A stretch of DNA of 64,000 nt, taken from Intestinirhabdus alba. Its GTDB lineage: Bacteria; Pseudomonadota; Gammaproteobacteria; Enterobacterales; Enterobacteriaceae. How positions within the stretch are numbered: the first letter of the stretch is position 1; the number at the start of each line of letters is the position of its first letter. Under the pieces are notes generated by a model. That model was not told the DNA's origin. It searched no databases and saw only the letters and a program-made list of their open reading frames with translations. Made by a program: the position numbers and the translations under genes. The stretch is from assembly GCF_009711095.1 (NCBI RefSeq), contig NZ_WMJZ01000018.1:38327-102326 (forward strand), read 5' to 3'. Shown here piece after piece: positions 49,703 through 58,818 of the stretch.

Positions 49703-50215
49703 ATGGCCTTTATATGGAATGAAGAGAGCCTGGCGATCCTGCGTACAAACGCAGGTATTCTGACAACGCAGCAGATTGCGCAGATGCTGAATACCAATAT
49801 TACGGTGGTGCGTAATATGGCCTATCGGCTGAAGCTCAGCCTGCGTGTTTCAGCGTATAACCAGAAGCGAATTGAGCAGGTCCGGAAGCTGTATGAATCC
49901 GCCGAGGCACCGGGCTTAAAGGAGATAGCTTCCCGCACCGGGCTGTCGCTGAGCACGGTGCAGTATATTATCTATGTAAAGTTAAAGAGCCAGCTTTATG
50001 CCACCTGTGAATACGTTACTTTTGAGACGGAGAACGCCGTTCATTATCGGGTGCAGAAAGAGCTGGTGGATATTGAGCGGTCAAAGCTGCCGGTGCCTGC
50101 GGATAAAAAGCGCCTGTATAAGCTTTATCTCAGGGACGGGACGTTCTACTGCGCCCGCAACATTCGCCATGAGGTGTTTATCTCAGAGCAGTTTGCCGGC
50201 CGCCAGGCACGGTAA
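49703..50215 (+). CDS. Unrecognised HTH-type protein
   Basis: A 170-residue soluble protein 27 nt downstream of the iron locus. Two helix-turn-helix-like segments are visible: TTQQIAQMLNTNITVVRNMA near residue 22 and LKEIASRTGLSLSTVQYIIY near residue 72. The C-terminal half has Tyr-rich beta-like sequence (KKRLYKLYLRDGTFYCARN). I do not recognise the family. It could be a DNA-binding regulator of the cluster or an independent mobile-element gene. It is followed by REP-like palindromes. Confidence 0.6.
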   Translation: MAFIWNEESLAILRTNAGILTTQQIAQMLNTNITVVRNMAYRLKLSLRVSAYNQKRIEQVRKLYESAEAPGLKEIASRTGLSLSTVQYIIYVKLKSQLYATCEYVTFETENAVHYRVQKELVDIERSKLPVPADKKRLYKLYLRDGTFYCARNIRHEVFISEQFAGRQAR

Positions 50216-50267
50216 GCGACAAAGAGGGGCACGGCCGCGGTGGAAATTGCACGGCGGTCGGGCTGTT

Positions 50268-50350
50268 TTCGGATGGCGGAGCGTAATAGCGTAGCGTTGT
50301 CGGGATACCGGAGTGAACGGCCGTGGGCTAGCATTACGCTATCCGGACAA
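50268..50350. repeat. REP/BIME-like palindromes
   Basis: GGATGGCGGAGCGTAAT and ATTACGCTATCCGGAC form a long imperfect inverted repeat around GTTGTCGGGATACC, the general form of REP pairs. It lies between the HTH gene and the convergent FkbM gene and probably acts as a 3' end structure for both. Confidence 0.5.
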
Positions 50351-50445
50351 GTCTTCAATAAGACGCCCCTTTCTCGTCTGGTAAGCGGGGGCGCGTAAAC
50401 AGAATCAGCGCGGCCGGGAAGACGCTTCTTACAGCGGTGCGCCGA

Positions 50446-51216
50446 TTAAAATCTAATGATTTCCTGGCTGTTAATATCGATACCGTAAGAAGCCGTTTTT
50501 TCGCTGCTCATGCAAATAACGTCACAGTCATCGTAGCGGCAGATGATGTAATCTTCTGAAATCGCTTTTACCTTTTCAAAAATTTCTTTGAGATCGGATT
50601 TAAGAATTTCAATCTGAATAACCGGCATTGATTTGCGGAAGGTTTCAATCGCGCCCTCCAGGACTTTGGTTTCCATCCCTTCAACATCAATTTTAACGAA
50701 GCAAACTTTCTCAAAGTTAAAATCATCAATGCGGACCTGTTTAACGGATTCGTTGGAAATACCGCGCTGTTGATGCAGCTGTTCTTTCTGCTCTTTGCCA
50801 AATTCAATACTGCCGAAATTCATCTGTTTTGTGTAATCAAAACGAGGAATGGGAATATCACAGACGTCGTTACCCACGCAGGCATGGTGTACAAACAGAT
50901 TTTCATAGCCGTTAAGCACCGCAGAGCCGCTCAGCATATAGGAGATAATGCGTTGAGCTTCAAAGGCATGTACTATGCCGCCCTTGTCCCGTAACGCGGA
51001 GGCGCAGCTTAGCGCATAGGAGCCAAAGTTTGCGCCAATATCCAGCATAACGCTGCCTTCCGGCGCAATGCTACAAATATGTTGCGCAATACTAATCTGC
51101 TGTATATCAGGACCCGCGCAGGTTTTAATTAATGAATTTGTTTGATTGATATCATAGCGGTTTACCAGCATCTGACCGTGCGCTGTGGGAATTGAAATCG
51201 TGAAAGGAATAGCCAT
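50446..51216 (-). CDS. FkbM-family methyltransferase
   Basis: A 256-residue SAM-dependent methyltransferase of the FkbM type. The SAM-binding motif MLDIGANFGSYALSCA begins near residue 57; later FVKIDVEGMETKVLEGA is the characteristic FkbM motif. FkbM proteins usually O-methylate glycans, lipids or polyketides. Here no polysaccharide genes are adjacent, so the substrate is unknown. Base composition is lower in GC than the core, suggesting acquisition. GAGGA lies six nt upstream of the start. Confidence 0.82.
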   Translation of the reverse strand: MAIPFTISIPTAHGQMLVNRYDINQTNSLIKTCAGPDIQQISIAQHICSIAPEGSVMLDIGANFGSYALSCASALRDKGGIVHAFEAQRIISYMLSGSAVLNGYENLFVHHACVGNDVCDIPIPRFDYTKQMNFGSIEFGKEQKEQLHQQRGISNESVKQVRIDDFNFEKVCFVKIDVEGMETKVLEGAIETFRKSMPVIQIEILKSDLKEIFEKVKAISEDYIICRYDDCDVICMSSEKTASYGIDINSQEIIRF

Positions 51217-51789
51217 TATGTCCTCAGTTAATACTGTTAATATTCATTTTTATATATTTTATCATGATGTACCAGCAGAAGCCACAAAGCCTGCTGGCCA
51301 GATAATATGTTTGTAAATTGTAAAGCTGAAAAAATGTACGAATAACGCCGGGGAAGTTATCGACAGGTTGACAGAAAGTCGCTCGGTGTCGAAACTTTCA
51401 TGGTTGAACTGTTAAGAATTAATTCACTATTGGACTCCAGGGGTAATGATTTTCGCGTAGTGATTAATTAAAACCGGTTACTGCTTTAGCATTTTTCAGT
51501 ATCGATTTTGATTTTTTTATGGGCTATCCACGGTAGGATTTGCACAATAATACCCCACGTTACAGGTAACGGTACGCAGTATTAACAGTAAGAGATTGTG
51601 CCGCTAATACCAGATGGTTAAAATCGGTTTGTGGCTTCAGAGCGAGAGGCTGCCTCATGATCGTGGCGTAATTTGATTAATATGGTTTGAGCTAACGACC
51701 CAGATCATCCTGATGGCTAACCTTTCAGCGTGAAAGTAGTCGGATTATAAAAAGTCCTCATCATCAAAATAAGGAATTAATTGTGACAC
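51217..51789. other. AT-rich non-coding region left of the island
   Basis: About 570 nt with the FkbM promoter at its left. I see no gene; composition shifts to AT-rich. Confidence 0.4.
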
Positions 51790-51897
51790 TCAAAGTTCAG
51801 GCAGATTTGAATGAACCGACCGTGCTTTTGCGACCAGAAAATTGATGATGCGTTCAATATTTGTTGAGTTAAATAGCTCAGTGTTTCCGGTAGTCAT
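51790..51897 (-). CDS. Possible small ORF (35 aa)
   Basis: ATG at 51897 with AGGA seven nt upstream opens a 35-residue frame, MTTGNTELFNSTNIERIINF and on to NLPEL. No family is recognised. It lies just past the terminator of the decayed cbtA copy. It may be random. Confidence 0.25.
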   Translation of the reverse strand: MTTGNTELFNSTNIERIINFLVAKARSVHSNLPEL

Positions 51898-51938
51898 TTT
51901 GGGTCCTGTTTGCACCGTAAAAAATTCCATAAAAACAA

Positions 51939-51966
51939 ATGCCCCTGCCGGTAATGGTTGGGGCAT
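51939..51966 (-). terminator. Terminator of the decayed cbtA unit
   Basis: Perfect 7-nt arms ATGCCCC / GGGGCAT; on the minus strand it is followed by TTGTTTTTA. It ends transcription from the leftward cbtA-like pseudogene. Confidence 0.6.
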
Positions 51967-52029
51967 TATGTGTGGTCAGATAAATGAGGGAACTGTAGGA
52001 AGATGAATCTGGAGAGCGGTGCGCAGTGT

Positions 52030-52355
52030 TTAACTGATATTGCGCTGCGTTAATCCGGTCGCGTGACTTGCTTTCAGAATATCAGTAGTGGACAGGAAAA
52101 TTTCTGACTCTGGATAGGTATTCCCACGGGAATCAATGCGCACCAGGTCATATTTTTTCACTAGGAAATTGATAGCATCTGCTAGGGTAACCCCTGCCTC
52201 GATGTATTACTGAATATCTGACTCACTGCAAATTGGCGTATCGTTTAACTCCAGCCTCAAGTGTTTTTCCAATAGGTATATTAGCAGTGTTCGCCAATGA
52301 GCTTTGGGTGACAGGTGGCACGATACTGCCTGGTATGTAAAGTTGAAGTTGGCAT
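52030..52355 (-). pseudogene. Decayed cbtA/yeeV-type toxin gene
   Basis: The minus strand from ATG 52355 reads as a CbtA-family protein once a frameshift in the first third is allowed: TLADAINFLVKKYDLVRID is nearly the same as the intact gene at 53807. An in-frame TAA (52207-52209) interrupts it before YIEAGVTLADAI. The stop is at 52030. The length of 326 nt is not divisible by three, consistent with the frameshift. A usable AGGAGT precedes the ATG. It is a second toxin copy that is now a relic. Confidence 0.75.
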
Positions 52356-52586
52356 ATTTTACTCCTTGAGAGCTCTAATAAATAATTTAACTTTTCATAT
52401 GCTGCTACTTTATAATTGCGTCTAATCTAATAAGCTTGACAATTACAGTTATTTATTTTTTTCAAAATGATTTTATGGGGAGGGATAAAGCTTAGTGTGC
52501 TTCATCTTCCGTTTTAAATTTATGATGTAAATGGTAAAGTTGCTAGCGCTGCCAGTTCTGGATTAAGTTTGTTTTATGAGGTTTAT

Positions 52587-53387
52587 ATGAAAATCTTTAT
52601 TATTTCAGTTATAATTGTTTCGACGTTGTGGAGTCTGTATGCTTTTCCAGATTATCTTATATTCCCCCAGCTAAATACCAATCTTCTCTCCTCCTTTTGG
52701 GATATATTAATTGGGGTTTACAAGTATGGATTTCCTTCAGTACTGTGGGTAGTTACAATAGTATATATATATGATTTCTTTATGGCGATCATAAATAAAA
52801 GCTCGCCTTACATGAAACAGTTGTATCAAAGTGTCAAGATAGAATTGCTAACATTAACTGCCCTCATGTTCTTTACAGTTGTAATATATACAACCACATT
52901 ATCAAAGTTATCAAATTTAACTATTGATATCAGCATGGCTGGGTTTGGATTTATGTTTTTTGGTAACATCGGTTTTTTAAAGCTATTTAATTTTAAGATA
53001 GGCAAGTTAAAATATCCATGGAGAATGGCTGCAATGCTCTCATTCATTAGCTTGGCGGGTTCTGCCTACTTTTTGAATATTACCTTGGAAATTGCAAGGG
53101 GGAAATTTAATTTAATTCAATCGTTATGGTATCAAATAACTATTCTCTCCTATTCATTATCATTGTACTTCATGTCAAAACATCTTATTTTCATTATGGA
53201 TAAGGGTAGGTTAGAAGTCTCTCCAACTCTTCGAAAACTCTTTTTATCGATGCCAACCAAGAACAGGATTTATGAAGATGCAGCAATTGCAGCTGAAAAA
53301 TGGAATAAAGAAATGCAGAGAGAGCGAGCTAAAGAGAGAGCATTGTTGAGAAAGAGCAGAGGTAAGAAAAGAAACAAAAAGATATGA
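52587..53387 (+). CDS. Unrecognised multi-pass membrane protein
   Basis: A 266-residue protein (start MKIFIISVIIVSTLWSLYAF at 52587, GAGG six nt upstream) with about six membrane segments. The tail is strongly basic (RERAKERALLRKSRGKKRNK), so the C-terminus is probably cytoplasmic and may bind nucleic acid. The gene is very AT-rich compared with the core. It lies between the decayed and the intact cbtA units, so it is island cargo. I recognise no family and assign no function. Confidence 0.65.
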   Translation: MKIFIISVIIVSTLWSLYAFPDYLIFPQLNTNLLSSFWDILIGVYKYGFPSVLWVVTIVYIYDFFMAIINKSSPYMKQLYQSVKIELLTLTALMFFTVVIYTTTLSKLSNLTIDISMAGFGFMFFGNIGFLKLFNFKIGKLKYPWRMAAMLSFISLAGSAYFLNITLEIARGKFNLIQSLWYQITILSYSLSLYFMSKHLIFIMDKGRLEVSPTLRKLFLSMPTKNRIYEDAAIAAEKWNKEMQRERAKERALLRKSRGKKRNKKI

Positions 53388-53496
53388 GGTTACGTCAATT
53401 AAATTAGTTTTATGTCCAGCCGCGTTCGGCGAACGAGACTGGAGTGGTTTACTGATTTTGGGCCAGGGTCATTATGTTCTCCTCATTGAATGATAA

Positions 53497-53652
53497 ATGG
53501 ACGTCTTCTTGGAAAAGCTAATATTGACACGAAAGGAAGCCGCTGAGCTACTTGGTATCTCTAGAGGTAATTGGGGATGCTGTTTGATGGCATATGGTAC
53601 ACTCCTGAGTCACAGTTGTGCCACACGCCCAAAGAAAAACGGCCTGATCTAG
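53497..53652 (+). pseudogene. Remnant of an excisionase-type HTH protein
   Basis: A 51-residue frame starts MDVFLEKLILTRKEAAELLG, then ISRGN, the first helices of MerR/AlpA-like HTH_17 proteins. The sequence then loses resemblance to the family. I take it as a truncated or frameshifted remnant. The flanks 53388-53496 and 53653-53806 have no other gene. Confidence 0.4.
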
Positions 53653-53722
53653 CTGGCGGAGTCTGAATTGGGTTTGTAATTCATTGAATTTACTTTTGGA
53701 AATTCTAGTTCAACTTTTTGTG

Positions 53723-53742
53723 GGTGCCTATTTAGGTGCCTA
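53723..53742. repeat. Short direct repeat GGTGCCTA
   Basis: GGTGCCTA occurs at 53723-53730 and 53735-53742, 12 nt apart, near the left edge of the intact toxin unit. It could be integrase arm-type or attachment-like sequence; this is only suggested by position. Confidence 0.3.
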
Positions 53743-53806
53743 AAAGTTTTTTCACCCTATTTTGATGAGTAAAAGGAAGAGAGATAGGGAAGGAGATTGA
53801 CACTAT

Positions 53807-54127
53807 TTAAGTGCTCATTATCCCAGTAGCTCGCCTTGCTCTGAGAATATCGGTAGCGCTGAGGAATGGCGTCTGATCCTGCCATGAAAATCCCTTCCGG
53901 TCGATGCGTACCAGTTCATAACGTTCCACTAGAAAATTCACCGCATCGGCAAGCGTTATTCCTGCGTCGATATACTCCTCAATGGCCGTGTTGTCATGGA
54001 ATGGCGTGTCGTTAAGCGTCAGTCCGTAATGGTGCTCCAGCAGATACGTTAGCAGTTGCTGCCAGACCTGCACGGGAGACAGACGTGACGAAACCGGCAC
54101 TGTGGCCGGTACAGTTGAAATGTGCAT
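53807..54127 (-). CDS. CbtA/YeeV-family toxin
   Basis: The 106-residue protein belongs to the CbtA (YeeV, YkfI, YpjF) toxins, which inhibit FtsZ and MreB polymerisation in E. coli. [20 protein letters not shown], then [20 protein letters not shown] and [14 protein letters not shown] are the family hallmarks. The gene is intact. It lies 36 nt downstream of the antitoxin gene, which has a premature stop; the RadC-like gene precedes both. Confidence 0.9.
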   Translation of the reverse strand: MHISTVPATVPVSSRLSPVQVWQQLLTYLLEHHYGLTLNDTPFHDNTAIEEYIDAGITLADAVNFLVERYELVRIDRKGFSWQDQTPFLSATDILRARRATGIMST

Positions 54128-54163
54128 GGGTAGAATCCTAAGAAAAGAAGAAGAGAGAAGGTG

Positions 54164-54487
54164 TTACGGGGTTAGATAAATAGAAAAGTAAACATAACCG
54201 CAGCTACCACGGGTATCAGCTATGCAGGTTAAACCCGTAAGATGAATGTTCACCTGATGTTGCTGCTGTGGATTTAGCTCACCGGACCGCAGCATTGCTT
54301 CCAATCGACCTATAAACAGCGGAAAAGTCTGATCCAGATTCTGCAGTTGCTCCGGGCTAAAGCGCCCTGTCAAACCAGCCCTGTCAGTCAGGTAATGCAG
54401 ACGCTTGCCCTCCTGTACCAGCCTTGCGCCAAAGCGGGGGATAATATCACTTTGCAGTCCCCATTAGGGAGAATCAGATAACGACAT
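54164..54487 (-). pseudogene. CbeA/YafW-type antitoxin gene with premature stop
   Basis: From ATG 54487 the frame reads MSLSDSP, then TAA at 54464-54466 (codon 8), then WGLQSDIIPRFGARLVQEGK... through to a normal stop, in the same frame with no other lesion. The sequence after the stop matches the CbeA/YeeU/YafW antitoxins (GARLVQEG, ELNPQQQH, SCGYVYFSIY). One G-to-T change (GAA to TAA) explains the interruption. A TTG at about 54373 could allow a 69-residue truncated product. It is the cognate antitoxin position, just upstream of the toxin. Confidence 0.85.
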
Positions 54488-54519
54488 AAAAGTTTCCTTT
54501 TGTTGATATTTTGCCGGAC

Positions 54520-54993
54520 CTACAGCCAACCGCGCTCTGCAAATGACATCACGTCATCCCCTACCACGAGGTGATCCAGCACACGCACTTCGACCAAGGA
54601 CAGTGCATTCGCTACCCGCTTTGTGATGTGCCGATCTGCCTGACTGGGCTCCGTTTCGCCGGATGGATGGTTGTGGGCCAGAATGACTGCAGCGGCGTTA
54701 TGGCGTAGAGCCGCTTTGACCACTTCGCGGGGATGTACCTCTGTATGGCTGAGCGTGCCGGTAAACAGCGTTTCACGCTCCAGCAAACGATGCTGGTTAT
54801 CGAGATACAGGACGATAAAGATTTCCCGCTCAAGACCCATCATCTGCAGCTGCAGCCAGGTTTTAGTGAAGCTGGTTGAGGTAAATGACTCTCCCGGCTT
54901 GCGCTGATATTTCTCCAGCAGACTCAGGGCTCGGCGGATAATGCGTTGTTCGTTAACTGGAAAAGCGGGAGATAATGCGATTTCTGACATCAC
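54520..54993 (-). CDS. RadC-like JAB-domain protein (YeeS/YkfG/YfjY type)
   Basis: A 157-residue JAB/MPN-domain protein. The motif [14 protein letters not shown] near residue 107 gives the His-x-His...Asp zinc ligands of the JAMM site. These proteins precede cbeA-cbtA in CP4-type islands; their role is unknown, and RadC relatives are not established repair enzymes. It is leftward in an operon with the antitoxin and toxin. Confidence 0.88.
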   Translation of the reverse strand: MMSEIALSPAFPVNEQRIIRRALSLLEKYQRKPGESFTSTSFTKTWLQLQMMGLEREIFIVLYLDNQHRLLERETLFTGTLSHTEVHPREVVKAALRHNAAAVILAHNHPSGETEPSQADRHITKRVANALSLVEVRVLDHLVVGDDVMSFAERGWL

Positions 54994-55060
54994 AGTTCCT
55001 TAAAACAAAAAGCCTCGCCGGTTTATTGGCAAGGCCTGAGGGAAGGGATAATAAAAAGGT

Positions 55061-55879
55061 TCATGAGGCAAGCTGCAGCATATTTTCAGCCATCACCCAT
55101 AGAGCGCGGTTGAGCTTTACATCTCCGTCGATACCTTTTACCGCACGGGTTTGAGCACGCTTACCTTTCGATGTTCGTCCCGATAGCCCGCCTTTTATCA
55201 AGTTCTCCTGAATGCGCTGGTAAGTGGTCCACAGGTCATTGCTCTCATCCTGCCAGCGGCGCGGGGAAAGGATCTGCGATTCCCTCACCGGCTGATGCTC
55301 TTCACCAAAGCGATAAGTTAATGCCGCTTTCGCCATCGCCTCCTGTGCTGGTGGCGGTAACAAAAGCGACTGCATGGCATCGCGCTTCTCCTCCACCCGG
55401 TCAAATATCCCCAGCACTTCGTAAGCCCCTTCAATGACTTTCTCCACCACGTTGCCTTTATGCGGCACACGTACCTCACCAAAGCTCTCACCGCAAATCA
55501 GCCCGTTCTGGCAGACTGCACGAAATAGTCCCGGCAACATCTGGTATGAGCTGGAGCCGTCATGGCTGTTGAGCAGAATGATTTCCGGCACCTGCTTACC
55601 GGTGATTTGCCCTTCACGGCGCAGGCGCAGCATGTGTTTCGTATGCTCTCGCTTGCTCTGGTCGCGCACTCGAGTCTGGCAGGCAAAGAATGGCTGAAAG
55701 CCTTCACGCTGCAGGTTATCAAGCAGGGAAATGGTCGGGATGTAGGTGTATCGCTCACTACGAGATTCATGTTTTTCTTCGCTGAACACACTCGGAACAT
55801 AGTGCGCTAGTTCATCGCGGGTTAATGGGCGGTCACGACGAATGAGGTTGACCGCACCAAAGCGGCTTGCTAATCGCAT
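55061..55879 (-). CDS. DUF932 protein (YfjQ/YafZ type)
   Basis: A 272-residue DUF932 protein from the start at 55879 (MRLASRFGAVNLIRRDRPLT), which has GGAG seven nt upstream; a longer frame adds 18 residues without support. It has the conserved HESRSERYTYIPT and LLNSHDGSSSYQM segments and KGIDGDVKLNRALW near the end. Typical of CP4-57-like islands between the GTPase and RadC-like genes; function unknown. Confidence 0.9.
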   Translation of the reverse strand: MRLASRFGAVNLIRRDRPLTRDELAHYVPSVFSEEKHESRSERYTYIPTISLLDNLQREGFQPFFACQTRVRDQSKREHTKHMLRLRREGQITGKQVPEIILLNSHDGSSSYQMLPGLFRAVCQNGLICGESFGEVRVPHKGNVVEKVIEGAYEVLGIFDRVEEKRDAMQSLLLPPPAQEAMAKAALTYRFGEEHQPVRESQILSPRRWQDESNDLWTTYQRIQENLIKGGLSGRTSKGKRAQTRAVKGIDGDVKLNRALWVMAENMLQLAS

Positions 55880-56291
55880 GGAATAACTCCTTATTAATAA
55901 ATATAAATAAACCCCTTGTTCATGATGGAGCAAGGGGGGTATGTTTTTTTGATAATAAAATAACGTTGTATTCTGTTGGGTGATATAGATGTGATTTAAA
56001 TTCTATCTGAGTTTTTTCATTATCCATTATATGTGATAACTCCAGACTAAAGTTTCATGTGTTGAAGTCTAAACTAGTCAAAAATAATAGCTTTCTTCTT
56101 CTATTGTCATTTTACGATTTGTGGATAGTTAATGGCGTTTGTCTATGTAGGGATCATGTGAGAGTTATTGTTAAGTGATAACAGGTTAGTTATAACAGAA
56201 CTTATTCTAAGTAAATATCATGACGTAGTTACTGTATGTTAATAATGAAAATTGAAGATTTAAATGATGTAATCAGTGGTGAGGGTAGGAT
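55880..56291. other. AT-rich divergent promoter region
   Basis: About 410 nt with no gene, between leftward DUF932 and rightward YfjJ-like genes. Likely holds both promoters; no site could be singled out. Confidence 0.4.
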
Positions 56292-56963
56292 ATGTATTGC
56301 AATATAACAGATTTGGTTCAGGAAACTATTCAGTATAAATATATCAAATCCCATGGGCCACTAAATAAATATCAGCTAAAACGGATAGAGCAGACAATTG
56401 ATAAAGCACTGGATGAATACCCAAGGGTGATGGCGATAAGGGTGGAGCTTCATATGCCCGTACGCAGGCCCCTCTGCGATATGCTCCTTGCAGATGATTA
56501 TGCCAGAACTGATGCCTCGGCAATTTCACGGTTCAATGCTTCACTCAATGCGAAGATAAAGCACTATGAGCTCAAACAGAAAAAGGCAGGTAAGCGGGTA
56601 CGTGAAACTTCATCTCGTATTGTGTGGGCCAGGGAGTTCTGTCCTACGAATAATAAAAAACACTATCACGTTTTGCTTCTACTTAACCGCGATGCTTTTA
56701 ATAGTCTTGGTTCGTTTGAGGGTAATAAAGGAACACTGCTTCGTATTATTCGTGAAGCATGGATGAGTGCAATTGGTTTAATTTATCCAAAGGATAAAGA
56801 GTTGGTAAAGATACCTGAAAATCCATGCTATTACGTTAATGTAAAAGATGGCAAGCTAAGTGAGGCTTACAGAAAACTAATATTTCGCTCAAGTTATCTT
56901 GCAAAAGAGAAAAGTAAATGTTTCACAGATGGGGAACGAAATTTTGGTTGTAGTATTAAGTGA
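56292..56963 (+). CDS. YagK/YfjJ-family protein (inovirus Gp2-like)
   Basis: A 223-residue protein of the YfjJ/YagK/inovirus Gp2 family, related to phage replication proteins. The conserved AIRVELHMPVRRP near residue 48, and KKHYHVLLLLNRD near residue 120 with a His-x-His-like pair, are diagnostic. Function in P4-like islands is not established. It is followed by a 240-nt gap before the YfjI-like gene. Confidence 0.85.
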   Translation: MYCNITDLVQETIQYKYIKSHGPLNKYQLKRIEQTIDKALDEYPRVMAIRVELHMPVRRPLCDMLLADDYARTDASAISRFNASLNAKIKHYELKQKKAGKRVRETSSRIVWAREFCPTNNKKHYHVLLLLNRDAFNSLGSFEGNKGTLLRIIREAWMSAIGLIYPKDKELVKIPENPCYYVNVKDGKLSEAYRKLIFRSSYLAKEKSKCFTDGERNFGCSIK

Positions 56964-57206
56964 AGAGGTACGGTGAATTATAAGACTGGTTAAGCAAAGG
57001 GTTTTTAAATAAATAAAGAGATTGATAAGTAACTATTAAGAGTCGTTAGGTTAAATCATTTTCAATTTCTATGGTGCGTGCAGATTGATGTTTTAAACTA
57101 ATTTAGTCCGATGCAATCTAATTACACTGAGGTGGCTTCACAGCATAAATTTTAACGTTTAAGTTGCTCTCCTGCTCTTCATCCAAAGGATTCACAGGAG
57201 ATAGAA

Positions 57207-58619
57207 ATGAACACGAACCCACTTAATACAAATTTCTTTAACCTTACATTCCCAATACGTTTCGAGGAAGTAATACAGTCCACACAAGCCAAAACGCATG
57301 CACCGAAAGAGTTGATCGCAGGAGTACAGTTGTCGGTAATGTCACTCGGCGCTCAGGGTAGGGTTATGTTTGAACACAGTGATGGAAGAAGAAGTCCTGT
57401 GTCTCTTTACAGCATTGTACTGGCTGAATCAGGGGAGAGGAAAACGGCAGTGTGCAATCTCCTGCAGAAACCGATACAAGACTTTCAGAAAAAGCAACTT
57501 AAGAATTATGAGGAGAAATTAAAAGTCTATGAAGCTGATTTGCAGTCATGGGCTGTCATTAACAAAACCATTTCCCGCCAGATTAGGAAAAATATCGAGA
57601 AAGGAGGTGATAGTGTTTCTGAACAGGATAAATTGAGAAAGCATTACATTAATAAACCTAAGCCTCCAAAGAGACCAAAGATTTTATTCAGTGATGCGAC
57701 ACCTGAGGCTATCATCCAGGGACTGGTTGAAAGCATAGGTACGTTAGGTTTAAGTTCCGATGAAGGCGGTGTGATTTTTAATGGGCGGGCGATGGGTAAT
57801 ACGCCGCTTTTTAATCAACTCTGGGATGGTGGGGGGGTTGATGTGGAGCGTAAAGGGCATCGACTGAACATTGATGATGCACGGCTAATGACGCTTATTG
57901 TCACGCAGAAAAATGAGTTGATTTTATTCAGGAAAAAGCATGGTGCTCGTGTCCAGGGGAATGGTTTTTTTGCCCGCTGTCTGTGGTCTGTAACTACATC
58001 AACGCAGGGTATAAGAACTCATCAACCTGATGTCCACGTAGATACCAGCGTTCTGGATAAATTTAACAAACGAGTCGAGGAATTACTTGAACAAACGCTT
58101 GCCGGAACCACTCCCAGCGTTCTGCGCTTTTCTGTGGAAGCGGAACATCGCTTTGCTCAATATCAGAATGAAATTGAGCAAAGAATATTAACAGAGAAAG
58201 GAGGGCATGAAGCACTGCCGGGAATTTTATCAAAGCTTCCTGAGAATGCTGTAAGGCTGGCAACACTGATGCACTTTTTTTATGAATTTAAGGGTGATGA
58301 GATTGATGTAGCAACACTAAACTATATTTTTATGATTATGGAATATTATTACCAACAAGCAGTCAATATTTTGACTGCCAGCCTGAGTTCCGATGAGGAG
58401 GACGCTAAAAGACTCTGGGAGTGGTTAATGACAGGCCCTTTCTCAGGAGCTAACTCAGTTGCAAAGTCAGAGTTAAGACGTTATGCGCCCTACCAGCTGC
58501 GTGATGTAGTTCGCTATAACAAAGCGTTAAAATATCTTGAGGATATTGGTAGGATATATATAAAAAAGTACAAAAACGGTAACGGCACTGTCAGTCAACT
58601 GATTGATATCAATCGTTAA
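57207..58619 (+). CDS. YfjI-family DUF3987 protein
   Basis: A 470-residue DUF3987 protein, close to E. coli YfjI in length. AESGERKTAVCNLLQKPI near residue 75 resembles a P-loop-like site; LFSDATPEAIIQGL near 153 and GFFARCLW near 253 follow. These proteins are related to phage/plasmid primase-helicase modules; function remains unproven. GAGATAGAAATG gives a weak ribosome-binding site. Confidence 0.85.
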   Translation: MNTNPLNTNFFNLTFPIRFEEVIQSTQAKTHAPKELIAGVQLSVMSLGAQGRVMFEHSDGRRSPVSLYSIVLAESGERKTAVCNLLQKPIQDFQKKQLKNYEEKLKVYEADLQSWAVINKTISRQIRKNIEKGGDSVSEQDKLRKHYINKPKPPKRPKILFSDATPEAIIQGLVESIGTLGLSSDEGGVIFNGRAMGNTPLFNQLWDGGGVDVERKGHRLNIDDARLMTLIVTQKNELILFRKKHGARVQGNGFFARCLWSVTTSTQGIRTHQPDVHVDTSVLDKFNKRVEELLEQTLAGTTPSVLRFSVEAEHRFAQYQNEIEQRILTEKGGHEALPGILSKLPENAVRLATLMHFFYEFKGDEIDVATLNYIFMIMEYYYQQAVNILTASLSSDEEDAKRLWEWLMTGPFSGANSVAKSELRRYAPYQLRDVVRYNKALKYLEDIGRIYIKKYKNGNGTVSQLIDINR

Positions 58620-58652
58620 TATAAGATATGCATAACTACTCCTCTGCTTTTC

Positions 58653-58668
58653 CTGCTCCGAAGAGCAG
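58653..58668. other. Hairpin after the YfjI-like gene
   Basis: Perfect 6-nt stem CTGCTC / GAGCAG with a CGAA loop, 34 nt past the stop. No T-run follows. Confidence 0.35.
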
Positions 58669-58818
58669 AAATCGCAGGGGGGTATTGCCTGAAAATTTTC
58701 CTGCATGAAAAGCACACTTTGTATCCGTATAGGAAAAAACAGACTACAACAGTGTAAACCTTGCGGTTAACATTTTAACCCAGGCCTGTCGACTGTCAGT
58801 TTCGTGCTGCCGCTTTTT

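Noticed and set aside
51361..51420. Small RNA or terminator in the AT-rich region left of the island
   Set aside because: No hairpin with T-run or promoter could be identified.
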